This document shows, piece after piece, positions 1 through 6,149 of a DNA stretch of 7,035 nt. The translations under genes and the position numbers were made by a program. The DNA comes from Rhodococcus sp. IITR03 (lineage in GTDB: Bacteria; Actinomycetota; Actinomycetes; Mycobacteriales; Mycobacteriaceae), in assembly GCA_001017865.1 (NCBI GenBank), contig LATQ01000001.1:2353693-2360727 (forward strand), in the 5' to 3' direction. Every line of letters begins with the position of its first letter. The first letter of the stretch is position 1. Below the pieces are notes generated by a model. It was not told the DNA's origin. It worked only from the letters and a program-made list of their open reading frames with translations, and searched no databases.

Positions 1-75
1 CACCGCGGCGGTCTAGGGGGAGTTGGTGCTGCGCGCCGACACCGACCGCCGTCGGGCCGGCCGCGCGCGACCCGC

Positions 76-90
76 TAGATTCGTAGGGTG
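76..90 (+). promoter_or_regulatory. Probable leaderless promoter of the racemase-family gene
   Basis: A TAGATT hexamer at 76-81 fits the actinobacterial -10 consensus TAnnnT and lies six bases before the GTG at 88. That is the usual distance from a -10 box to a transcription start, so the mRNA probably begins at or beside the GTG itself. No Shine-Dalgarno sequence is placed usefully upstream; the only purine run (TAGG) abuts the start codon. No clear -35 element is visible near 53-58. Leaderless mRNAs beginning with ATG or GTG are common in actinobacteria; applying that here is inference. Confidence 0.5.
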
Positions 91-885
91 ATCGTTGCGC
101 TCATCGACTCGGGTCTCGGGCTCTTGCCGACGTCCGCGTGGCTGCGACGGTTGCGTCCCGAGCTCGACCTCATGTTGTCGACGGATCCCGACGGCGCCCC
201 GTGGGGCCCGAAGTCTCCGGACTGGGTGATCGACCGGGTCGTCACCACCGCCCGTCGCGCCGTCGATCGCGGCGCCGAGGTGGTCGTGCTCCCGTGCAAC
301 ACCGCATCGGTGACCGCCCTCGAACACGTCCGGGCCGATCTCGGTCCGTCGGTGCCCGTGGTGGGCACGGTCCCCGCCGTCAAGCCCGCGGCCGCCGCGT
401 GCGATTCGGTGGCGATCTGGCCACCGCGGCGACCACCGCGAGCAGGTACCAGGCGAATCTGATCGAACAGTTCGCGAACGGGTCCGAGGTCGTCGGCGTG
501 GCGTGTCACGGACTTGCCGACGCGATCGATGCGGGTGATCGGGTGGCCGTCGCCGCAGCGGTCGCCTCCGCGGCCGAGCGCACCCCTCGGGACGTCCAGG
601 GTGTGGTTCTCGGCTGCACCCACTACCCGCTGGTCGCCGACACCATCACCGAACACCTGCCGGCCGGAGTGCGCCTGTTCGACAGCGCCGAGGCCGTCGC
701 ACGGCAGACGCTGCGCCGGATCGATGCGCTCGGGCGACCCGCCTCGGGGTCGGGCCGTGTCGAGGTCTTCCGCAGCGGTGTGCCCGGAGAGTTGCCGTCG
801 GGCGACGTCTTCGCGGCCGGTCGCCCCTGCTCGCGGCGCCGGCGACATGCGGGACGAGGACGTCGAGGACGCGACCTCCCTCTGA
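88..885 (+). CDS. Glutamate racemase family protein (MurI-like paralog), frameshifted in this sequence
   Basis: Member of the Asp/Glu racemase superfamily, cofactor-independent enzymes that invert an amino acid using two cysteines; glutamate racemase supplies D-glutamate for peptidoglycan in the cytoplasm. After correction the protein is about 265 residues, normal for the family. Visible motifs are IDSG at residues 6-9, GPKSPDW at 40-46, first catalytic cysteine in PCNTAS (Cys70), and second in GCTHYPL (Cys177). The N-terminal part reads from GTG 88 to about 418. There TGGCC should be TGGGCC (one G missing), and the reading moves to another frame with the conserved segment ATAATTASRYQANLIEQF. 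A second disturbance between about 822 and 845 (one extra base, or two lost) is needed to reach the strongly GC3-biased C-terminus ending in DVEDATSL at 885. The loop before GPKSP differs from housekeeping MurI, so this may be a paralog with another role. A real pseudogene is possible but less likely. Confidence 0.75.
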
Positions 886-894
886 GTGTCCGAG

Positions 895-907
895 CGCCCT
901 GTGGGCG
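895..907 (+). terminator. Weak GC hairpin after the racemase-family gene
   Basis: CGCCC (895-899) and GGGCG (903-907) form a five-base-pair stem with a three-base loop, ten bases after the stop codon at 883-885. There is no T tract. It may be a weak terminator or chance in GC-rich DNA. Confidence 0.2.
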
Positions 908-916
908 GCCGGAGGA

Positions 917-937
917 ATACTTCGCCGAGCGAAGTAT
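917..937. promoter_or_regulatory. Perfect inverted repeat, candidate operator for the MFS gene
   Basis: ATACTTCGC (917-925) is followed by a three-base centre and its exact reverse complement GCGAAGTAT (929-937). Its right arm overlaps a possible -10 element TATGTT (935-940) for the downstream transporter gene. An operator at this position would block RNA polymerase. Perfect 9-bp arms with a short spacer suit a homodimeric helix-turn-helix repressor such as a TetR or MarR family member. No regulator gene is present in the window, so the family assignment is a guess. Confidence 0.5.
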
Positions 938-940
938 GTT

Positions 941-958
941 GGTGAAGGGGTGTTCACC
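941..958. promoter_or_regulatory. Second short dyad upstream of the MFS gene
   Basis: GGTGAA (941-946) and TTCACC (953-958) form a six-base inverted repeat around a six-base centre. It lies immediately downstream of the stronger palindrome at 917-937 and probably covers the transcription start. It could be an auxiliary operator or chance. Confidence 0.25.
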
Positions 959-977
959 GATTCGCGCGGGGGCGCAT

Positions 978-1026
978 CGTTCGTGTCCGCGTGGGACACG
1001 CCGTTCGTTTCCCGCGTGGAACACGC
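978..1026. repeat. Imperfect tandem repeat containing dyads, upstream of the MFS gene
   Basis: Two adjacent copies, 978-1001 (24 bases) and 1002-1026 (25 bases), both begin CGTTCG and end ACACGC. They differ by two substitutions and one inserted C. The first copy contains a perfect dyad, GTGTCC (983-988) and GGACAC (994-999); the second keeps a degraded version. The block sits in the probable 5' untranslated region, ending 21 bases before the transporter ATG. A tandem pair of dyads suggests cooperative regulator binding, but this region shows no other proof of function. Confidence 0.4.
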
Positions 1027-1047
1027 CGATCACCTTATGGAGGTTCG

Positions 1048-2298
1048 ATGACTGCTCCCGTACAGCCCCGCGGCCGCATCCGCTCGTTCGGTTTCGCCGT
1101 GGTCGGCCTGGGAGCGTTCACCCTCACCGCGTCGTCGTCGGCACCGTCACCGCTGTACCCCGTCTACCAGCAGATGTGGGGATTCTCCGCGGCGATGCTC
1201 ACGGTGGTGTTCGCGGTCTACGTGCTCGCACTGCTCGCGGCGCTCGTGACGGTGGGGTCGCTGTCCGACCACGTCGGGCGCAGACCCGTGATCGTGACGG
1301 CCCTGCTGTTGCTCGCGGCGAGCATGATGGTCTTCATCGCCTCCCCGGGGGTGGGGTGGCTGATCGTCGCGCGGATCCTGCAGGGTCTCGCGGTGGGCGC
1401 GGCGACGAGCGCGCTGGCGGCGGCCGTGATCGAGATGCAGCCGAACAGGCACATCGGTCCGCTGATCAACACCGCGGCGCCGTCGCTCGGCCTCGCGCTC
1501 GGTGCGGCGGGAGCCGGCGTACTCGTACAGTTCGCGCCGTTCCCGACGGTCCTGAGTTATGCGGTCGTCGGCGTTCTCGCCGTCGTGCTGGCGATCGCGC
1601 TGATCTTCGTACCGGAGACGTCGCCGTCGGTGGGTTTCCCGTCGCGACGCGACGCCCTGCGCAGCCTGGTGCCGAGCGCGTCGGTGCCGCGTGAGGTCCG
1701 GGGCCGCTATCTGCTCATCCTGCCCAGTCTGATGTCGGCGTGGGCGCTCGGCGGGCTGTACATGTCGCTGGGGCCGTCGATCGTCGACTCGGTGTTCGGC
1801 ATCGACAACCGGCTCGCCGCGGGTCTGGCGATCGGCACGCTGTTCACGGCGGGAACGGTCGCGGCGACCACCACGGCCCGCCGCGACCCCCATCGCATCG
1901 TGATCCTCGGGGCCGTGTTGCTCGCGACGGGACTGGCCGCGGTGATCACCGCGCTCCTCACGGGATGGGTCGCGGTGTACTACGCGGGTACCGCGGTCGC
2001 CGGCTTCGGCTGGGGTTCGACCTTCGTCGCGGCCATGGGCGTGGTCGGCTCCCTCGGCCGACCCCACGAGCGCGGCCGGATCTTCGCGACGACCTTCGTC
2101 GTCTGCTACTTCGCGTTCTCGGTGCCCGCGATGGCCGCCGGGGTGGCGGCCGGATCGTTCGGCCTGATGTCCACCGCCGTCGGCTACGGCGTGATCGTCG
2201 CCGTGCTGGCGCTCGTGGCCGGGGTCGGCGTGCTCGTGCGCAAGCCGAAACCCGACTCCGCCGGGATGCGGGAAGTGCCCGTCCCCGCACGTTCGTAG
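1048..2298 (+). CDS. Major facilitator superfamily (MFS) transporter
   Basis: Integral inner-membrane secondary transporter of 416 residues, the usual size for a 12-helix MFS protein. Hydrophobic segments lie roughly at residues 12-32, 47-70, 78-98, 102-125, 138-158 and 166-187, then a charged central loop (about 195-220), then 220-243, 252-275, 283-304, 306-332, 345-366 and 372-397. The MFS signature between helices 2 and 3 is clear (GSLSDHVGRRP, residues 70-80), and RILQGLAVG at 109-117 is the helix-4 motif. The start is ATG 1048, with GGAGG at 1039-1043 four bases upstream. An upstream in-frame GTG at 991 lies inside the repeat block and would add residues unlike a normal N-terminus. This is the only gene in the window with no sign of a frameshift. 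The operator-like repeats upstream suggest a regulated, perhaps drug- or metabolite-responsive exporter; substrate unknown. Confidence 0.9.
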   Translation: MTAPVQPRGRIRSFGFAVVGLGAFTLTASSSAPSPLYPVYQQMWGFSAAMLTVVFAVYVLALLAALVTVGSLSDHVGRRPVIVTALLLLAASMMVFIASPGVGWLIVARILQGLAVGAATSALAAAVIEMQPNRHIGPLINTAAPSLGLALGAAGAGVLVQFAPFPTVLSYAVVGVLAVVLAIALIFVPETSPSVGFPSRRDALRSLVPSASVPREVRGRYLLILPSLMSAWALGGLYMSLGPSIVDSVFGIDNRLAAGLAIGTLFTAGTVAATTTARRDPHRIVILGAVLLATGLAAVITALLTGWVAVYYAGTAVAGFGWGSTFVAAMGVVGSLGRPHERGRIFATTFVVCYFAFSVPAMAAGVAAGSFGLMSTAVGYGVIVAVLALVAGVGVLVRKPKPDSAGMREVPVPARS

Positions 2299-2314
2299 GG
2301 CCGGGCACTTCCGC
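2268..2314. terminator. Hairpin spanning the MFS stop codon, probable terminator between convergent genes
   Basis: GCGGGAAGTGCCCG (2268-2281) pairs with CGGGCACTTCCGC (2302-2314) across a 20-base loop. Pairing is complete except for one unpaired base where the right arm reads CC instead of CCC. The left arm lies within the last codons of the transporter and the right arm follows its stop codon. The converging kshB gene ends at 2350, so the structure could end transcription from both sides. No T tract follows, which is common for actinobacterial terminators. Confidence 0.55.
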
Positions 2315-2349
2315 AGAGAGAGTGAGCAGCGGGGCGTGAGTCCGCCGGA

Positions 2350-3404
2350 TCAGAACTCGATCTTGAGGTGGTCGGTCACCGGCCGCGCCTGGCAACCGAG
2401 GATGTAGCCCGCCTCGATGTCCTCGGGGTCGAGCACGTCGCAGTTCTCCATCTCGACCTTGCCCTCGAGCACGGTGCACGCGCACGATCCGCATTCGCCC
2501 TCCTGGCACGAATACGGCACGTCGATGCCCTTCGCGAGCATGATGTCGACGAGGGTCTGCTTGCGCGGCCACGACAGCTTGTGGACCTCGCCGTCGAGCT
2601 CGACCTCGACGGTCGCGGCGTCGGCGGCGTCCTCGTCACTGACCTCGACCGGCGCCTGGTCGGCGAACGGGTCGCCCGACAGCGAGTTGAAGACCTCGGC
2701 GTGCACGCGGGGCGGGGCATGCCCACGATGTTCAGTGCCTGGTGGACCGTGTCCATGAACGGTCCGGGACCGCACATGAACGCCTCGTACGACTCGTAGG
2801 GCGTTGCGATCGCAGCGAGCTGGTCGGCGGTGGGCAGACCCTGGACGGACTCGAGCCAGTGCACGACGGTCAGGCGCGTCGGGTACTTCTCCGCGAGAGC
2901 CCGCAGCTCCTCGGCGAAGATGACGGACTTCTCGTCGCGGTTGGCGTAGACCAGCACCACCTTGCCGCCGCCCTGGGTGAGCGCGGACTTGAGGATCGAG
3001 ATCACCGGGGTGATGCCGCTGCCGGCGCCGAACAGCAGGAAGTCGTGGTCGAGCGACTTCGGGGTGAAGACACCCGCGGGCGGCAGCACCTCGATGGTCT
3101 GTCCGGCCGCGATGTTGTCGCACAGCCAGTTGGATCCGTAACCGTCGGCGGTGCGCTTGACGGTGACCTTGGGGGCGTCGTCGGTGAACGGGGAGCTCGC
3201 GAGCGAGTAGCAGCGGGCCACGGAGCCCGTCCGGTCGCTCGGGATGCGCAGGGTGAGGAACTGGCCCGGCCGGTAGGCGAATTTGTCGCGCAGCTCGTCC
3301 GGGACGGCGAACACGATCGACCGCGTGTCGGCGGTCTCCTCGACGACGGCGGACACGGTGAGGATCACCGAGCGTGAGCCGTGGGGCACCTCGACAGTCG
3401 TCAT
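2350..3404 (-). CDS. kshB: 3-ketosteroid 9alpha-hydroxylase reductase component KshB, frameshifted in this sequence
   Basis: Takes electrons from NADH through FAD and a [2Fe-2S] cluster to the Rieske oxygenase KshA, which hydroxylates C9 of 3-ketosteroids so that ring B opens during sterol breakdown; cytoplasmic. The corrected protein is 351 residues. Domains in order: FAD-binding barrel with RCYS at 64-67; nucleotide-binding domain with GAGSGITP at 126-133 and CGPGPFMD at 211-218; C-terminal plant-type ferredoxin domain with cluster cysteines 300, 305, 308 and 338 (C-x4-C-x2-C-x29-C). A single base is missing in the G run at 2709-2712 (plus strand). This breaks the frame near residue 232, between the reductase and ferredoxin parts, yet both sides are well conserved. 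The ATG at 3404 gives the usual MTT start; a GTG at 3443 would add 13 residues and could be leaderless. kshA is not in the window. A related ring-hydroxylase reductase is the main alternative. Confidence 0.85.
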
Positions 3405-3448
3405 GGGTGGGTCTCGTCCTCTCCTGCAAAGATGGCCGCGCACGACCG

Positions 3449-3478
3449 AATCTAGAACGTGTTCTAATTAAGGTTACC
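3449..3478 (-). promoter_or_regulatory. Putative kshB promoter
   Basis: On the minus strand TAGATT (3454 to 3449) fits the TAnnnT -10 consensus. GGTAAC (3478 to 3473) lies 18 bases upstream as a weak -35. Transcription would start near 3442, giving a leader of about 38 bases before ATG 3404, with AGGAGAGGA about 12-20 bases before that codon. The KstR-like palindrome lies between the two elements and overlaps the -10 box, so bound repressor would occlude it. Confidence 0.4.
3453..3466. promoter_or_regulatory. KstR-type operator
   Basis: TAGAACGTGTTCTA is a perfect 14-base palindrome. It matches the consensus known for KstR, the TetR-family repressor of sterol catabolism in mycobacteria and rhodococci (TnnAACnnGTTnnA), at every fixed position. 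KstR is released by CoA-thioester cholesterol metabolites. Placement in the kshB promoter, and kshB being a known member of the KstR regulon in related bacteria, support the call. Confidence 0.8.
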
Positions 3479-3704
3479 AGCGCGCATGGGATGAGGAAAA
3501 CGGTACCGGCACTGCTCGGGCGGGTGCGGCGCCCACCCGGTCAGCGGGAGGTGCCCTACCCGAACGGACGGTGACCCCCACGGCGACCGGACGGTTTCGG
3601 CCGCTACGTCTTTCACGCCTCGCAGCTCTGGTCGATGGTGAATCGCGGATGAGGTCCACATCACACTCCCGATCCGCTCCACCCCCTCTGCGAGGAGATA
3701 CACC
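3467..3704. other. Intergenic region between divergent kshB and mno
   Basis: I see no convincing gene in this stretch. It contains a small inverted repeat, CGGGTG (3521-3526) and CACCCG (3534-3539), an eight-base palindrome CGGTACCG (3501-3508), and a direct repeat described separately. The mno ribosome binding site GAGGAGA is at 3692-3698, six bases before ATG 3705. No clear -10/-35 pair for mno stands out; TACGTC at 3605-3610 is only a weak -10 candidate. Confidence 0.5.
3561..3595. repeat. 23-bp-period direct repeat upstream of mno
   Basis: CGAACGGACGGT (3561-3572) recurs as CGACCGGACGGT (3584-3595), with 11 of 12 bases identical and starts 23 bases apart. That is about two helical turns, so both copies would face the same side of the DNA. 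The repeat is 110-145 bases before the mno start, a plausible place for an activator site. Function is inferred from position only. Confidence 0.35.
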
Positions 3705-4974
3705 ATGGCAATCGAGCTCAATCAGATCTGGGACTTCCCGATCAAGGAATTCCATCCCTTCCCCCGCGCGCTGATGGGTGTCGGCGCCCACGACATCCTC
3801 GGCGTCGAGGCGAAGAACCTCGGCTTCAAACGCGCCCTGCTGATGACCACCGGCCTGCGCGGATCGGGGATCATCGAGGAGCTCATCGGCAAAATCGAGT
3901 ACCAGGCGTCGAGGTCGTCCTCTACGACAAGGTCGAGTCCAACCCCAAGGACTACAACGTCATGGAGGCCGCGGCGCTCTACCAGAAGGAGAAGTGCGAC
4001 TCGATCATCTCCGTCGGTGGCGGATCGAGCCACGACGCCGCGAAGGGCGCCCGCGTCGTGATCGCCCACGACGGCCGCAACATCAACGAGTTCGAGGGCT
4101 TCGCGAAGTCCACCAACAAGGAGAATCCGCCGCACATCGCCGTCTCCACGACCGCCGGCACCGGCTCCGAGACGTCCTGGGCCTACGTCATCACCGACAC
4201 CTCCGACATGGACCACCCACACAAGTGGGTCGGCTTCGACGAGGCCACGATCGTCACCCTCGCGATCGACGACCCGCTGCTCTACTACAGCTGCCCCCAG
4301 CACTTCACCGCCTACTGCGGCTTCGACGTCCTCGCCCACGGCTCCGAGCCGTACGTCTCCCGGCTTGACTTCGCCCCGTCGCTCGGCAACGCCTGTACTC
4401 GATCGAGCTCGTCGCGAAGCACCTGCGTGAAGCGGTCTTCGAGCCGCGCAACCTCAAGGCCCGCGAAGGCATGATGAACGCCCAGTACATCGCCGCGCAG
4501 GCCTTCAACTCCGGCGGCCTCGGCATCGTGCACTCCATCTCGCACGCCGTCTCGGCCTTCTTCGACAGCCACCACGGCCTCAACAACGCCATCGCCCTGC
4601 CGCGCGTGTGGGAGTACAACCTGCCCTCCCGCTACGAGCACTACGCCCGCATCGCCACCGCGATGGGCGTGGACACCCGCAACATGACCACCGTCCAGGC
4701 CGCCGACGCGGCGGTCGAAGCGGCGATCCGTCTCGCGAAGGACGTCGGCATCCCCGACAACTTCGGTCAGGTGCGCACCGACTCGTACGAGAAGAACCAG
4801 ATGAACACCAAGAAGTACGCGGGTCGCGGAGACACGATCCGCGGCGACGAGAAGACCGTGCGCGCCATCTCCGAGCACATCCAGGACGACTGGTGCACCC
4901 CGGGCAATCCCCGCGAGGTCACCGTCGACTCGATGATCCCGGTCGTCGACCACTGCATCAACCGGTCCTACTGA
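3705..4974 (+). CDS. mno: NDMA-dependent methanol dehydrogenase (nicotinoprotein methanol:NDMA oxidoreductase), frameshifted in this sequence
   Basis: Oxidises methanol (and other short alcohols or formaldehyde in characterised relatives) with a tightly bound nicotinamide cofactor that does not exchange with free NAD(P). N,N-dimethyl-4-nitrosoaniline is the artificial acceptor, and mycofactocin is the proposed natural carrier for such nicotinoproteins. The corrected length is 423 residues. It is an iron-type (group III) alcohol dehydrogenase: nucleotide-binding GGGSSHD at 105-111, and metal ligands expected at Asp208, His212, His277 and His291, with spacings close to those of FucO. Start ATG 3705 has a strong ribosome binding site, GAGGAGA. 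Two single-base losses break the frame: GG at 3905-3906 should be GGG (after residue 67), and CC at 4392-4393 should be CCC (after residue 230). Corrected, both junctions restore continuous family sequence, so the gene is probably functional. First gene of the mno-moxR-CoxE-like unit. Confidence 0.9.
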
Positions 4975-4980
4975 GAACCC

Positions 4981-5015
4981 GCGCTCCCGGGGCGTCCCCT
5001 GCGCCCCGGGAGCGC
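4981..5015. terminator. Perfect 14-bp hairpin between mno and moxR
   Basis: GCGCTCCCGGGGCG (4981-4994) and its exact reverse complement (5002-5015) flank a seven-base loop. The stem begins six bases after the mno stop codon. No T tract follows. It may be a partial terminator that lets some transcription reach moxR, or an RNA-stabilising structure at the 3' end of the mno message. Either would give high Mno and low accessory protein levels. Confidence 0.65.
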
Positions 5016-5054
5016 CCTGCTCCGCTGCGACCACGCCACAGAAGGAGACCCCGG

Positions 5055-6142
5055 ATGACCCCGTTCGCCTCGGGCGCCGAGTTGAAGGATGCGCTGCGCC
5101 GGCACGACTACATCGCCGACGACGAGTTCGCGACCGTCGTGCACCTCGCCACCGCACTCGAGCGGCCCCTGCTGCTCGAAGGCCCCGCCGGGGTCGGCAA
5201 GACCGAACTGGCCAAGGCACTCGCCGCGGTCGGCGACCGGAAACTGGTTCGACTGCAGTGCTACGAAGGGCTCGACGACAGCCGCGCCCTCTACGAGTGG
5301 GACTACGCCAAACAGCTGCTGCACGTGCAGATGCTGCGCGACCGCATCGGCGAACTGCTCGCCGGTCACGCCGACCTCGCGGACGCGTCGACGTTTCTCG
5401 CGCAGCAGGACTTCGGGCTGTACTCGGAGACCTTCCTGTCGGTCCGTCCGCTGCTCGAGGCCGTGCTCTCGGAGGAGCCGGTGGTCCTGCTCGTCGACGA
5501 GGTGGACCGCACCGAGGAGTCCATGGAGGCGCTGTTGCTCGAGGTGCTCGCCGAACGGCAGGTGACGATCCCCGAGGTCGGCACGTTCACGGCCCGGTCC
5601 ACACCGTGGGTGATCCTGACCTCCAACGACACTCGCGAGTTGTCGCCCGCGCTCAAGCGTCGCTGCCTGCACTACCACGTCGGATACCCGACACCCGAGC
5701 GTGAACGCGAGATCGTCACCGCGCGGTGCCGGACGTGCGCCCCGGAACGGCCCACCAGATCGTCGACCTGTCCCGGAGCCTGCGCGACCTGCCGCTGCGC
5801 AAGAGGCCCTCGATCTCGGAGGTCATCGACGCCGCGCGTGCGGCGACGGTGATGGGGCACGACGCCGACGACCCCGATTCGCTGGGCGGCATGCGCGACG
5901 TGCTGTTGGCGACGCTGCTCAAGTACACCGGCGACGTCGACCTCGCGAAGACCCGGCTCGGCGGTGCGGCACCGGCAACCGCGGTGTCCGAACCGATCGC
6001 GTCCGAAGCGAGTGCGCCCGAACCTGTTCCGGTGCGTGAACGCGTGACGGTCGCATCACGCCCGGCGAACACCACGACCGCCGTCTTCCGGGGACGCGGT
6101 GGTGGCGGTCGCGACGCCGCGGGCAGCGGACTGCGGGGGTGA
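5055..6142 (+). CDS. MoxR-family AAA+ ATPase, frameshifted in this sequence
   Basis: MoxR ATPases are hexameric chaperone-like machines that usually work with a von Willebrand A partner to insert metals or cofactors or to activate a complex. The corrected length is 362 residues. Walker A GPAGVGKT is at 43-50, Walker B VVLLVDEVD at 143-151, sensor-1 ILTSND at 187-192, and the arginine-finger region LSPALKRRC at 196-204. The helical lid follows (about 225-302), and then an Ala/Pro-rich tail of some 60 residues ending GRGGGGRDAAGSGLRG. Start ATG 5055 follows GAAGGAGA at 5041-5048. One base is missing at 5725-5726 (CGGTG should be CGGGTG or CGCGTG), shifting the frame after Arg224; the sequence VPDVRPGTAHQIVDLS then continues the family pattern. 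It lies 80 bases after mno, separated by a hairpin, and just before the CoxE-like gene, so a role in Mno maturation is likely but inferred. Confidence 0.87.
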
Positions 6143-6149
6143 CCCCGCA

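Noticed and set aside
2..16. Possible end of an upstream gene (a frame closing at TAG 14-16)
   Set aside because: Only four codons are visible, which is too little to support a gene call.
936..1100. ATG at 936 preceded by GGAGGA as a possible small gene start
   Set aside because: The spacing is too long, the ATG lies in the palindrome, and the downstream residues show no coding bias and run through the repeat block into the MFS gene in the wrong frame.
138..1694. A 518-codon open frame on the plus strand running from the racemase-family gene into the transporter gene
   Set aside because: Only about 418-822 of it is coding (part of the frameshifted racemase-family gene). The remainder is Arg-rich shadow sequence with poor third-position bias, overlapping the well-supported MFS gene.
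1147..2067. Long minus-strand open frame opposite the MFS gene
   Set aside because: Composition is Arg/His/Glu-rich with no recognisable motif, typical of antisense shadows in high-GC DNA; the plus strand encodes a clear membrane protein.
2742..3377. Plus-strand open frame opposite kshB
   Set aside because: Antisense shadow of a gene with clear FAD, NAD and [2Fe-2S] motifs on the minus strand.
3722..5220. Long minus-strand open frames opposite mno and the start of moxR
   Set aside because: No motif and no plausible ribosome binding site; they cover conserved plus-strand coding sequence and cross the inter-gene hairpin.
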